A stretch of DNA of 64,000 bases from Diplolepis rosae (Eukaryota > Arthropoda > Insecta > Hymenoptera > Diplolepididae). Under the pieces are notes generated by a model. It saw nothing but the letters and a program-made list of their open reading frames with translations, did no database searches and was not told the origin of the DNA. Made by a program: the position numbers and the translations under genes. Location of the stretch: the NCBI GenBank assembly GCA_030998225.1, contig JAPYXD010000701.1, positions 11,640,501-11,704,500 of the forward strand, given 5' to 3'. This document shows, piece by piece, positions 45,252 through 56,638 of the stretch (position 1 is its first letter; the number at the start of each line of letters is the position of its first letter).

Positions 45252-45489
45252 TTAAAAGATATTTCAATAATTATCTTTACTATTTATTTAAACCGAATAG
45301 TGGGTCTACACCGAAAATTTTCAATTTTTAATTTTACTTTTAATCTTAACGTTAGCTGTTAACAATATTCAGAGATAATTGATATGATATATCTTTCAAT
45401 GAATTACCTAATAAACAAGAGAAATATTTCATACTTTTTATAGAATTGAGTTCATTTTGTCAGAATAGGATCTCTATATCCCTACCTTC

Positions 45490-46598
45490 CTACAAAGTTG
45501 GTGGTTTTGTCGAACTTTGAATGTCTCCCCTCGTTTCCGGTTCTCGGTCGGGCAACCAAAACCTTGTGCATTAGGGGGAAATTACTCGATAATTCGATTT
45601 CGCATTTTCGTCGATCTCAGGACCAGGAAGTAAATTCCTGGGATTCGAGGATATGTCGAAAGCTTTCTATCATGGTAATCAAGAAATATGAATGAGTCAT
45701 CACGTAAAAAATAATGTGAACTGTGAATACAAATTCTCTTACGCATTTATATCAAAATTATATTAATTACATAAAATTCCAATCTTTAAATTAGTTAAAA
45801 TTATTTTTAAGAAAATCATTTATAAGTGAAGAATTGTGTAATCAATTATTTCTTATTATTGATTAATATTATCGTATATTTAAAATGAGATAGTTGAGTT
45901 TGAAATGTTTGTCACTGTTTAAATTTTATATTTAATCGTGTTACCATAAGATCTTTTTCTGTTTGACTTTTCACACTTGATCCCGTTTAATCCTTCTTCA
46001 TAAATGCAACTTCTCGTTCAAGCTTTGTAGGAACCTGCGTACAAATCCGTTGGATCGGCAAATCCGAATATTTATGTGGTGAAATCTCTTTTCCAACAAA
46101 CTTTTCTGCATTTGAATATCACTCTTCGATTCGAAGATGGACGAGCACATTCTCCGTCTAAATTTACAGCTTCCTTGAAATTTGACTTTTTAAGTACCGT
46201 TTCGTTAGGGTAAATGAAAAATATTTTGAAATCTCTGTCGAACGGCTTTCTATATTCAACTTTAAAATCACCTTAGGTTCTACACAAATTTTATGTAAAA
46301 TAAACACGTAGGAAAAAGATTAGTGAGACTCACAGAAAATTCGGTACTTATTGTTACAGGACTTTTTAGTAGATTTTACAAGAAGCTCAGTAAAATCAAT
46401 GGATTTCTTGTACTTTCATTTAGCTTCCAGTATTTTTCATAAATAAATTGAAAAAGATCCTATTCTTACAATAATTTTCTAATTCTATAATTATTTTTTT
46501 CAAATTATGATAATGTTTGAGATATTATAAATTGAAGTTAAATAGTTATCGTTGTCAATATAAAAATAGAGTTGTAACGCGTTAACGTCGCTATTACT
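45490..46598. other. Intergenic with two GC-richer blocks
   Basis: 45500-45690 (GAATGTCTCCCCTCGTTTCC, GGATTCGAGGATATGTCG) and 45960-46200 look single-copy and less AT-rich. The 65-codon plus frame at 45498-45695 is unrecognised. They could be conserved non-coding DNA. Confidence 0.4.
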
Positions 46599-46599
46599 G

Positions 46600-47105
46600 A
46601 AAAAAGTTATGTACCTTGTAATATCCTGAAGTATCTTGGATGTCTTAAATATCCTCGTGTACATCAAAATAATATGGAGTACCTTAATAGTATATTTTGT
46701 ATCAAGTGCGGAAAGGCGTATTTTATCGCAAGAACAAGTTACGACTCACTCACGCGTTAAAATACGTTCCGCACGTGATACGAATGATATTTTTTGTTCG
46801 CTGTATACCAAAAGTTGGCGAAGTCGCTGTCGTTTTGCGTGCGGAAAGTTTATTTTCCACACGCTTAAAATTTTACCGCACTAGTGCGGAAAATCAACTT
46901 TCCGCACGAAAAACGACACCGCCAAGGTTAATTTCCGGTGTACGGCGGACAAAAAATATATTAAAATATCTTGAAATTTACCTAAGTTACTAAAATATCC
47001 TAAATTAACTAAAATATTTTCAAGTCACTAAAATAGTTTCAAGTACCTTGAAGTATCTCAAAACATACAAAAGTAACTGAAAGTAACTGATTTGAATTGG
47101 ATTTT
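46600..47105. repeat. Degenerate ~20-bp repeat tract split by a GC-rich hairpin element
   Basis: 46610-46690 and 46970-47100 are made of loose copies of TACCTTGAAATATCCT / CACTAAAATATTTTCAAG. Between them 46694-46960 is a GC-richer insertion with hairpins: GTATCAAGTGCGGAAAGGCG against GTATCACGTGCGGAACG, and TTTACCGCACTAGTGCGGAAAA. Confidence 0.5.
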
Positions 47106-47236
47106 TCAATTGAAAAGGGATTTTTTGCATAAAATTTGTTAGTTGAAATATTTATAAAAATATTTAATAATGTATTGAAAACCAGGTTTTTTGTTACGTG
47201 AAACTGTCTTAATTTAAAATGAGTTTATCTCAATTG

Positions 47237-47715
47237 TTTATAAACATTCAGAATGTTACATTTCACCAAATATTATCAAAGATATATTATTTTCAAGAAT
47301 ATCTGTACCTATTCTAGCGATCAAGCGAAAGTTAAATTTGATAAAACCTTAAATTTAAATATTTTGTCACAAGAATTGTTTATAACAATGGTTATTGTTA
47401 ACTTTTCAAATATTTTTGTGACCAGCAGTGATTCATCCAATAATTTAAAACATTTTCAGTGCAACAATATTTTTTCTTGGCGCGAAAGGGCAAAAATTTT
47501 GAATTTGTTTATGTAATTAGTTTATAAATATTTTAATTGGTAAATTTTACCAAATATTATTAAATATTTATTATTTTAAGAAATACCTAAAGTCTTTTTG
47601 GCGATTGAAGGAAATTATAATTTGAAAAAACCTCAAATTTAAATATTTTTTCCCAAGAATTGTTTATAACAATGTTTATTGTTACCTTTCAAATTATTTT
47701 TGTGAATAAATGTCA
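47237..47715. repeat. Diverged tandem duplication, ~280-bp period
   Basis: 47237-47450 and 47519-47715 share words in the same order: GTTTATAAA.ATT, CACCAAATATTATCAAAGAT / TACCAAATATTATTAAATAT, AATTTAAATATTTT.TC, CAAGAATTGTTTATAACAAT, TTTCAAAT. The 87-codon frame at 47253-47516 lies here and is not supported as a gene. Confidence 0.7.
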
Positions 47716-47719
47716 TTCC

Positions 47720-48370
47720 TACATCAATAATTTTATTCTGTGAGGACCCGAACATTCATTTAAGACATATTTAAAAAAAAATCAAAAATCGGACCAAAAT
47801 TGAAGGCTCTGGACATTTTTGAACAAAAAAAGTCCATTGCCTCCCAGTGTGCGTCGCCTTAGACACAAATCTCAGCCCCAAAAATTAGAAATCACTATAA
47901 TTCATTTTCATAATTCAATATTATTATATATAATTTAATATTATGATAAAGTGGTAAAAAATTACTAGAATAGCATAAAATATTTTAATTCAGCTTTTGA
48001 ACTTAGGATATATATTGTCGTTGAAAATTATAATTTCCTACAAAATATTTTCGAATGAACAAAATTACTAAGGCATGAAAAAAGTAATTTTCTTTCCGTA
48101 TGAAGGTAATTCTTGGAAATTGCAATTATATCCAAGTGTAGCTTATGAGAACAAGAGCGACATAAGCGCAGTTACTAATAAAATCTATTTTTCTGACATA
48201 TCATTCTCTGTCACTGTTGGGACGGAATAAAAATAAGAATGTCGGTAATTTTTTTTTTTTAAATTCGGTAAATTTTTTCAATAAGGTGAATTCCCATCTT
48301 CTCTAACTTATCATGATATTTTTTTATATTCTGTACAAATATTCCCTTAAAAAACGATCATTTTTCTCAA
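47720..48370. other. Intergenic, nothing recognised
   Basis: AT-rich; no gene assigned. Confidence 0.4.
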
Positions 48371-48374
48371 TTAA

Positions 48375-48994
48375 GATAGTTCGTTCACGAAAATTAGACC
48401 TCAGGCAAAAATAGATAATTTTGCTTTCAAGAATAGCAATATTATTATTGAAGGGCTAATTCGAAAGAGAAAATATTACTTTTCATGAAAAAAATTTGAA
48501 ACACAAAAAAATAATTTTATTAATAAATTTTATTTTTGCCCAAACTTATTTTCTTATCGCTTCGAGACAAATTTTTAAAAATTATGCGATTCTAATAAAT
48601 CACGGTTCATTTTTTTAGGAAAAAGATTCTCTACAACATGACCATTTCCTATTTTTGAAATTGAATTAATTATTATCAAATACAGCAATTTGTTTATAAA
48701 AATTTTGTTTTAAAAAATTGGAAACAGTCAAGTTGTAGAGAATCTTTTTCCTAAAAAAATAAACCGTGATTTATTAGAATCGCATCATTTTTTAAAATTT
48801 GACTCGAAGCGATAAGAAAATAAGTTTGGGCAAAAATAAAATTTATTAATAAAATTATTTTTTTGTGTTTCAAATTTTTTTCATGAAAAGTAATATTTTC
48901 TCTTTCGAATTAGCCCTTCAATAATAATATTGCTATTCTTGAAAGCAAAATTATCTATTTTTGCCTGAGGTCTAATTTTCGTGAACGAACTATC
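48375..48994. mobile_element. Palindromic TTAA element, family B copy 8
   Basis: 620 bp between TTAA 48371-48374 and 48995-48998. Ends GATAGTTCGTTCACGAAAAT on both sides. The arms are near-identical, so it is among the youngest copies. Confidence 0.95.
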
Positions 48995-48999
48995 TTAAA

Positions 49000-50125
49000 G
49001 TAAACATTTCCAGTTATATTGAAAAATAGGTTTTCTTACTTACACGACTTATATGCTGTAATTTATATTAGATAACTTCTTCTTACAATCTCCATTATAA
49101 ATTTCAGTTCGTTTTACCCGGGATAAATTACAAAAAAGTTTGAGAGTTACTATAAATTAACTTGATCCCATCCAAGGAAAGTTTTCAAGAATCGAGGTGA
49201 CTTTAATGTAGTCATTTATATTATTTGTTTTCTTTACAGTTCTGCTTTTAAATTTTAGTCTGAATTACTTGAAGAATAGTAGTATGCTATTATAATTATT
49301 TCTTATAAATAACTTTTTTGCAAAAAGTACAGCAAAATTGTTTCTTTACGATCCTTTTCTGTATTTACAAATTATCACGTGACTTAAGAGTGAAGAAACT
49401 TTTGCTTGAATTTGTTTTTTCTCTTTAATAGGGCGTATAGTTGGAAAGGATGCAAGTTTGAGATTTAAATTTTTTTCAGGATTAGTTCCAGCCTTTCTTC
49501 TTGAAACCTTCGCTAGTACCTAAAGGGTTAAAAAACAAATTTTCAATAAGATTTGGTTTAATTTACATAATATGCTTGTTTGAATGTGTTTTTAAATATA
49601 CTAGAATTTTTTGAAAGATAATAAAATATGCTTTTTGAGTCTTGCTTAATTAAAAAATTTAAATTAGGAAATTTTGTTAAATTTTGTAAAAATATGTATC
49701 AGAAAAGAGAAAAATTTGCAATGATATGATGTTATTACATTTACATATCCTTATCAAAACCAATTTTCTTCTGCCATTTTCCTCAATGCTTATGTCGTGG
49801 TAATGGAATCTGAAAGTCATGAAGATCTAATCCTTTACACTATGGGAATACGTGTCTATGGAGTACATCGACACATTGAGATTCCACGTATAGAAGGGCT
49901 GGACGAGACGTCAAGTTTATTTACATGTTATGCCTCTTTTTAGCTTTGAGTAGGGAAATATTTTCAATCACTACGCATTGGAGAGAAGAATTTGTACGTA
50001 AGAAAATGTAATTTGAAACGTGCGCGTGAGAGGCAATGCAGAACGATCTGAATAGTTATGCCATCGTTTTGCAATCTATACAAGTAACGAGAAAAAGTGA
50101 GGGAAAAAAATTGAAAAACATCTTT
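49000..50125. other. Intergenic, nothing recognised
   Basis: Mostly AT-rich. 49780-49930 is slightly GC-richer without a supported ORF. Confidence 0.4.
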
Positions 50126-50128
50126 TTT

Positions 50129-52145
50129 ACATTCTCATCATATGAGAAGGTACTGGTTTTATGTGAAAAATCACTTTCGGAATTTTCATCAAATCTTTAC
50201 GTTTTGAGACCCCCTGAGTCGGAGAAAATGGTTTTTACAAAAGTGTCTATCTGTAGTAGTACTAGGTCGTATATTCGATAACTCTCGATAGAAATATCGA
50301 ATTGAATTGAGTTTTGATATACTTTATAGGAGCCGAAAAAGTAAGGAAAAGTTCTTTTAACCAGCCACATCCGACCAAAATTGTTAAAATAGGAGCATTT
50401 TGTGTGTTTTTTAAAAAAACTTTTTAAAAAAATCCGAAATTTCAATACTGGTTTCTGAATGTTCTCATGAATCTCTACTAATTATCCTTCTAACATTTTT
50501 CGATTGAACTAAAATTATAAAAGTTACAGTATGTTAAAACTTGAAAAAAGTCAATATCTAAATTCCAATTTGCAGTTAAATTATTCGAAATACGAAAAAA
50601 AATTATGATAAAATATTGGTTCCTACATAAAGATCTACAAGTTTGAATCGCAATATTTTTTCATAAGATATATATTTTTCTTCTTAATTTAAAAAAATAC
50701 TGTTGAAAATACAAAATTCAATTTTTTAACAATAATATGTGAAAAACGAGAAAAAAACGTGAGTTTTTAAAATGGTTCGTTTTGATAAGATCTACAAATT
50801 TTGTCTGATATAGTTTCTGATAAAACATATATTTTTTATTTTAATTTGAAAAAATACGATTATATTCAAAAATTCCATTATTTAAACATATTATATGACA
50901 TACGAGAAAAACGTCAAGATGGAAAATTATTTGCCTGAATGAGATCTACAAATTCTCAGTAGGATATTTTTTGACAACTTGCATATTTTATGTTTTTGTT
51001 TTAGAAAAACATTATTGAAAATAAAAAAATCCATTTTTTAACCAAAATATGTGGGATACAAAATAAGCGTTAAAATAAAAAATAGTTTGCTTAAAAACAG
51101 TCTACGAATTTGTTTCCTTTTTGAGATATTTGGAAGAAGATACATTTTTTTTAATCATGTAAATTATTAGAAAGTTACAAAAATGTATACATAGAAAATC
51201 GAGCGCGAGTGTTATAATAAGAATGTGTTCTTTAAGAGGTTATATACCTTTTTCTTTAGGGAAATACAGGGGTTTTATTTATTTTTTAATCATGTTACCA
51301 TAGTTTTATTCAAATGCGATAAAAAGTTTCAAAAAGTACATCTCTTATTGTGTTTTTGTATAAAATTTCGAGTGAAAATTCGGAAAATTAGGGAAGGTAC
51401 ACTCCTTGCCGCAGAACTCCTTTTGTTTGTAATGGCTTACTCTGAGCATGAAATAACGGTAACGGCTCACCTGAAAAAAAAAAGAAAAAAAAAACTACGT
51501 TAGTATATAGTGTGACCTTGTTCCTGAACGAAGGATTTTACAAGAAAATTTTTTTTACAGTTACAGTGATATTTTTTTCAAAAAAGTCGATTTTTTAAGG
51601 TCGAAAAATTGAGTTTTCTGCCAAAAAAAAAAAAACAGAAGGATTTGTCTGAAAAAAATTCCTTCGTTCACGAACTAGCTATTATAAATACAAACAACCC
51701 CTCCAAATTTCAAATTGATCGATGTAGTGGTTAGCGAGATATCGTGCTCACCGCGATGGCATTTTTTCAAAAATACGATTCCGAGATAATCGCGTTTAAA
51801 GTTTTAGGTGGAAATTAAGTAGTTCCAGAAACTGCGCGCTATGAACGGACGTATCTTAGGTTCTAGTGCCCTGATTTCGATGAAATTTTGCAGAAATATT
51901 GTTAAAAGTATGTACTTTAAAAATAAGCAATACACATTTTTTTGATTTTTTGAGCCAGAAAAAGGTATATAACCCCTTAAGGCTGATAGAGCCTTAAGTA
52001 AATTGAATTTTCTTTTTCATTTGAAATCAAAAAGTTTGGTAACTTTGTGAACATGTAATTCACATCTACAATACTATAAAATTGACTTGAGCTTCAGTAT
52101 CAAATTAAAAGAAATAAACTTATATGTATGCTAAGAATATAAGAA
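50129..52145 (-). mobile_element. Family K element, copy 4, interrupted by a family C element
   Basis: Hairpin terminus ACATTCTCATCATATGAGAA at 50129, then GAGACCCCCTGAGTCGG and five or so ~150-bp modules (ACAATAATATGTGAAAAACG-type). The GC-rich tip (TCGAGCGCGAGTGTTATAAT) and AGAATGTGTTC end at 51231. After the insertion the element resumes with TTAAGGCTGATAGAGCC at 51977 and the head region (TTCACATCTACAATAC) to about 52145. Inverse orientation to copy 1. Confidence 0.75.
51236..51976. mobile_element. TTAA element, family C copy 5, nested in family K
   Basis: 741 bp with ends GAGGTTATATACCTTTTTCT and (inverted) GGGGTTATATACCTTTTTCT. TTAA at 51232-51235 and 51977-51980. The undisturbed paralog at 37091-37105 reads ATCAGCCTTAAGGAAC with one TTAA: a direct empty-site comparison. 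The open frame at 51225-51503 crosses the boundary and is not a gene. Confidence 0.93.
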
Positions 52146-52149
52146 TATT

Positions 52150-52496
52150 TAGAACCTATTCGTGCAATTAAAAGTGTTCAGAATTGCTAACCTTGATAAT
52201 GTATCATATTTTGTTTTCTATAATCAATTAAATATAAGTTCATCACAAGCCTTCCGACTGATAGTAAAATCAATAGCTTTCAAAAATTGGTGCTCGGTGG
52301 CGAAGTTACTAATTATATTAGTCATTTTTTGAAAGTTAAAATTGCATATATTATGGAAAGTTTACTTATCAAGTTGTAGATGTTCAAAAGCCGATTGATT
52401 TGAATTCTGAAAAGAGGCTGGTGAAAAAATGTATTAATTTATTCATGCAATAATTTATCAAAGGTTAGGTTTTGCACTCTCATTTAACAGTTTTTA
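52150..52496. other. Intergenic, nothing recognised
   Basis: AT-rich; no gene assigned. Confidence 0.4.
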
Positions 52497-53503
52497 TTAA
52501 TGTCACGTCCTGTGACCATCGCTATTTATTTATTTATAATATTAAAATATGTAAAACTAATAAAAGATTTCAACATAAAACATGCATAAGCAACAGCTTT
52601 TAAAAAGTATTGATTAGACGAAAATTGAATGTACGGAAGTAAAATTGTAATAAGGAGAGAGATAATATTGAATTTATAAATAGAAAACATCGTAAACCCG
52701 TAACTACGTGTGAACGAGGGAACCCCATCGGAATGTCCTAAGTACACAAGAATATCGACCGGCGCAGCAAAGAATAGAAATTTAAAAATGAATCGACTCA
52801 AGAAAAAGGAACGTCGGGGGAACCAGAATAAGAAAACTAAGTTTCTCGTTGTTCTCAATACACAAAATTGTCGACTAAAGGAAAAGAGACCAGCTCAGCC
52901 ACGTGCCAAGGTCAGGGCAACATCAGAGGAATATTAGCGGAATCCCAGGGCAAATTAAACTTGGGGCAGTATCGACTCAAAATAAAACCCATTAGTCAGC
53001 ACCTAGAAGTTCCATGTCAGTATCGATCGAAAAATGGCGAGCATAGCCATTATCGAACGAAAAATGTCCATAAAAGCACTTGCGAATCCGCGAATCTTCA
53101 GTTACCGTCGGACTATCTTCAACGCAGGAACTCTCCTAAAAAAGAAACAGAGTTATCGTCAGACCATCTTGAACTTGAGAACTCTCCTTTGAAGTTACCC
53201 CGGTTAACTCATTCCATCTTTGTCAGTGTTTTCCTCATTAAATTAAAATTACATTGGAATTGAAGTTAGTGCAACATTTGTTATGTGTTGAAAAGTGGAA
53301 CCTGTCAACGGTTCTTATATTGAACTACTGAAACCACATCCCGTATATTGAAATCAGTATCAGTAGTTCCAGCCCGGAATCTATTTTTGGATTTTGGTGC
53401 CTACCTGTCGGAGATTCTACATGTTGTGAAGTGAATTGGAAGGTGTGTACCCCTTCGGATTATCAGTGGTTCCAGCCTGGATTTAAGTAAGTTGAATTTA
53501 ATA

Positions 53504-54362
53504 TACTACTGTGGGCAAAAACTAAGGTGAATTTTGTTATAAAATGGAAAATCTTTATTTATTTATGCAAATCAATTGCATCCCCTTCAAAGTAATCCCC
53601 TCTTGATATAATGCACTTATGCCAACGTTTTTTCCAATCGTCGAAACACTTGTTAAATTCGATTTCCGGAATTTTGAGTTTTGGGAATAGCCAGAAGTCA
53701 CACGGAGCCAAATCAGGCGATTATGGTGGTTGCGGAACGATATGCGTTGAGTTTTTGGCGAAATGGTCACGAAGAACGAGTGCAGTGTGAGACCGCGCAT
53801 TATCGTGATGCAGAAACCACGAGTTGTTTGCCCAAAATATCTTTGGAAACGGTGTTGAGTGATCCTCTTGAAATGCCAATAGTGTCAGCAAGGTCTCTAA
53901 TTGTCAATCGACGATTTTTGTCCACTAATTCTTTGATTTGATTGACGTGTTGCTCGTCAGTTGATGTTGATGGTCGTCCGGGGCGTTCCAAGTCATCAAC
54001 ACGTTCTCTGCTTTCTTTGAAGTCTTTGTACCACTTATAAACATTTTTCTGCGACATGGACAAGTCACCGAAGGCCTTCTGCAACATTCTGAATGTTTCC
54101 GCAACTGAAATTTCATTCCGCGAATAAAATTTAATGGCACTTCTTTGCTCAATAAATTCAGACATTGTAAAAATCGAAAAAATCACTTTTAGTCGTTTAA
54201 AAAACACAAGCGTAACTATGTAACAATTGATGACATCGACATGAAATTTGGCACAGATATCAGTAACAGTAGGACCAACATAAAAATAAAAGAGTTTGCC
54301 CGAATAGGTTAACCCGCGAAGTTTAAATTAAAAATTCACCTTAGTTTTTGCTCACAGTAGTG
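53504..54362 (-). mobile_element. Mariner element, internally deleted
   Basis: 859 bp with inverted ends TACTACTGTGGGCAAAAAC and CACTACTGTGAGCAAAAAC, followed by TAAGGTGAATTTT in both. TA at 53502-53503 and 54363-54364. Interior is a shortened transposase pseudogene. Confidence 0.92.
53559..54165 (-). pseudogene. Mariner transposase pseudogene, DDD core deleted
   Basis: ATG at 54165 (MSEFIEQRSAIKFYSRNE), then the two HTH subdomains (AFGDLSMSQKNVYKWYKDFK; GRPSTSTDE; LTIRDLADTIGISRGSLNTV). After KDILGKQLVVSASR the frame jumps to WFLHHDNARSHTALVLRDHF, so about 130 residues including the first catalytic Asp are gone. The PPYSPDL motif has a stop at its Tyr. The frame then runs via LAPCDFWLFPKLK to a stop at 53559. 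It cannot be active; the DNA-binding half could still be translated. Confidence 0.88.
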
Positions 54363-54451
54363 TAATTCCAGAAGGAAATTTTAATATTTATTTATCTCTC
54401 TCTGTATCTCTCTTTCCTACTTGTAAACATTGAAAATAAAGGTTAATAATT

Positions 54452-54857
54452 TTATGTGCCTCCGGTGCGTAAACTCGTTTTTACGCTACAGTTGAGAGTA
54501 GCGTAATGTACTGTATTGCGCTATGGAGGGATGTAACGTTAAAATTGAACTATGCTTGCGCCTATAACCATACAGCGGAGCGTATTCGAGAAAATCAAAA
54601 TGGCCGGAACTAGTCGCGAAATATCAAGTGCAATGGACGAGAATCATGATGAATACTAGATTAGATTCGAGTGTACACATAAAAACTCGTATACGCACCG
54701 AAGTCACATAAAATAGAATATGTGCCAATGCACACAATTCGGGTCATTACGAGACGCGCTTAAAATGCTCGCAGGACTTATCGCGCCTCAGCTTCGATCT
54801 CCTGACAGCATTGTCGCTCGTCGCGTAATAACCCTCATTATGCGCCTAGGCACGTAA
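54452..54857 (-). mobile_element. MITE family A, copy 5 (most complete single unit)
   Basis: 406 bp with inverted ends TTATGTGCCTCCGGTGCG (left) and TTACGTGCCTAGGCGCATAA (right). The interior contains all family landmarks (AAAATGGCCGGAACTAGTCG, ACTCGTATACGCACCGAAGT, CAATGCACACAATTCGGG, AATGCTCGCAGGACTTATCG). Nested in element O. Confidence 0.88.
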
Positions 54858-55067
54858 TATACTAGTAAATTTAGTATATTTCGAGTTTTATTGATGTTAG
54901 CTACCCTCATCCCAGTTTCGGTTAGAAATTCTCTGGATTTCTCCACCAACCTAAAACGAGGGAAAATGAAATATAATATTAGAGATAAGGTAAGTGACAG
55001 GACGTCACATTAAGGTGAATAATTTTTCTCAAATTCATTCAGTTGTTTATTTCACTAATTTCAAACC

Positions 55068-55260
55068 GTGACTAAATTCTAGCTATACAATCAGTTGTAT
55101 TCAGTCATTTTAACTACGAAATCACATAAAGTCAATTGATATATATATTAATTAATATTAATATATATTAATAATAATTAAAATTTAGTTGCTAATTAAA
55201 ATCACTAGAAAAGTTACTGATTTAAATTAAAAGAGTTAGATGTGAGCTAAAACTTAATGA
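55068..55260. repeat. Word-array patch and TA-rich simple sequence
   Basis: GTGACTAAATTCTAGCTATA and CAGTTGTATTCAGTCATTTT words related to 39790-39895, followed by TATTAATATA repeats. Confidence 0.35.
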
Positions 55261-55369
55261 AAAATGTGTGCATGGTCAATTAAGTTTTATTTTGGAATAG
55301 AAAATTTTAGTTACGTTGCAGAAAGGTATGCAGCGTATAGTGTTATATCAGTCATACAGAAATTTAAAA

Positions 55370-55590
55370 TTCCAAGAAAATTTTCCACAGCATGACTGCC
55401 TTCAATTTCTGAAAATGAATTTTCAGTGCCTAAAATCATGAAAAAGTAATTTTTTCCCAGATAAAAAATTTGAAACAAATATCTACATTTGTTTTTTGAG
55501 AAATATCATTAATAATAATATAGCCATTCTTAAAAGGATAATTAATTCTTTTTCTCGGAGATCTGTTTTTTCCGCGAGAGAATAACCCTA
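55370..55590. mobile_element. Decayed family B right half
   Basis: Contains ATGAAAAAGTAATTTTTTCC, TTGAAACAAATATC, AATAATAATATAGCCATTCT and CTCGGAGATCTGTTTTTTCC in family B order. No left mirror. Confidence 0.4.
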
Positions 55591-55594
55591 ATTA

Positions 55595-56634
55595 TTTTTT
55601 CAGTCAAACTTCGAAAAATAAATGATCTTTCCGTTTAACATTGTTGTATTAACTGAACGAGTTAAATCATAACTAACAATAATTCAGATTAAGAGAGTGT
55701 AAAATTTTCTCCGTGTATGACAATAAAGGCTTGAACCATTTAAATAATCAAATCTGAACGAAAAAGGGTATAAAGTACGATTTACACGAATCCGATAAGT
55801 TCGTTAGCAACCTGTCCTATTGTAAAATTATTCTTTTCGTTGATAGAGATTCATAGCTTAATATTCCTGTTGGAGCCTCAACGCTCTGATGGCAGAGAGA
55901 TGCTTCGTTTAGTCAGATTATTCTATTTGCCTTTGTCCTGTTAGAGCAAAGGGATCAAACGACGTGTCATCAAGAACTGAAACTTCCGAATTCAATTTCA
56001 TTTCAGAATTGCAAATCTGCCAAAGTAAAATGTTCATTAAGACTTGTCACGTCACTAGCTTCTAATCAACTATGACATTTTTGTTATATTATTACAATTG
56101 GGTAACCGCTTTAAAATGTTCGTTCATGGATCTGAGATTTCTCTCTCATATGTATATATATTTGAATCAAACTTATGGAATCGTTTTTATAAATTATTTT
56201 ATAACTATTATCATTTTAGTTTGAAAATTTTTGAATTGTAGGTTTATAATTATGAACAAAAATTTGAAAGCCATACTAATTTTAATATAAAGAAGGGAAA
56301 ATTCAAGACTTTTTCATTTCTTTCACTAATTAAAGTCACTCAAGTAGTGTACAAATATATCTCAAACTCTTTTTGGATTTTTTAAATAATTTTGTTCACT
56401 GCTCCGAAAGATCGCCTCAAAAAAATTGTGCCGACTGGACGGCATTTCCTCTCCTCTCCAAATTTTCTGAAACAAAAAAATTATTCAGATTATTATTAAT
56501 CAGTATGAATTTTCCGAGGACGCATTGAGGCATTTTTTGTTCCGGTGAAAATTTACACAATGGCGACCATTTAAAAATTTAATGTAAAATTCCACTACGT
56601 TTCTCGGAAGTTGTTTGTTAAAAAAAAAAAATTC
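55595..56634. other. Intergenic, nothing recognised
   Basis: 55840-56010 is GC-richer and single-copy looking. No supported ORF. Confidence 0.4.
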
Positions 56635-56638
56635 TTAA

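Larger units (their letters stand above)
43633..45486. mobile_element. Large palindrome D with nested family C and family B elements
   Basis: The left arm from about 43652 (CTCTGACAAAATGAAC) runs through TTAACAGCTAACGCTAAC, GAAAATTTTCGGAGTAG and GATGCCTTACTGCGATAG. The right arm repeats all of this inverted, ending at about 45466. The centre is occupied by the family C element at 43918-44610, and the right arm is split by the family B element at 44658-45251. Without them the arms would be roughly 260-280 bp each. Confidence 0.88.
52501..55009. mobile_element. Unclassified element O, TGTSACGTCCTGTSAC ends, TTAA-flanked
   Basis: Left TGTCACGTCCTGTGAC, inverted right TGTGACGTCCTGTCAC, with TTAA at 52497-52500 and 55010-55013. 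It contains a GC-richer segment (52700-53480) with two copies of TCAGTRGTTCCAGCCYGGA (53360, 53465), a mariner (53504-54362) and a family A MITE (54452-54857). Net length without these is about 1.2 kb. TG..CA ends with a 4-bp duplication could also describe a solo LTR. The 131-codon plus frame at 52868-53263 is unrecognised. Confidence 0.6.

Noticed and set aside
52868..53263. 131-codon plus-strand frame in the GC-rich part of element O
   Set aside because: No gag, zinc-knuckle or protease motif; composition and overlap with another frame suggest chance.
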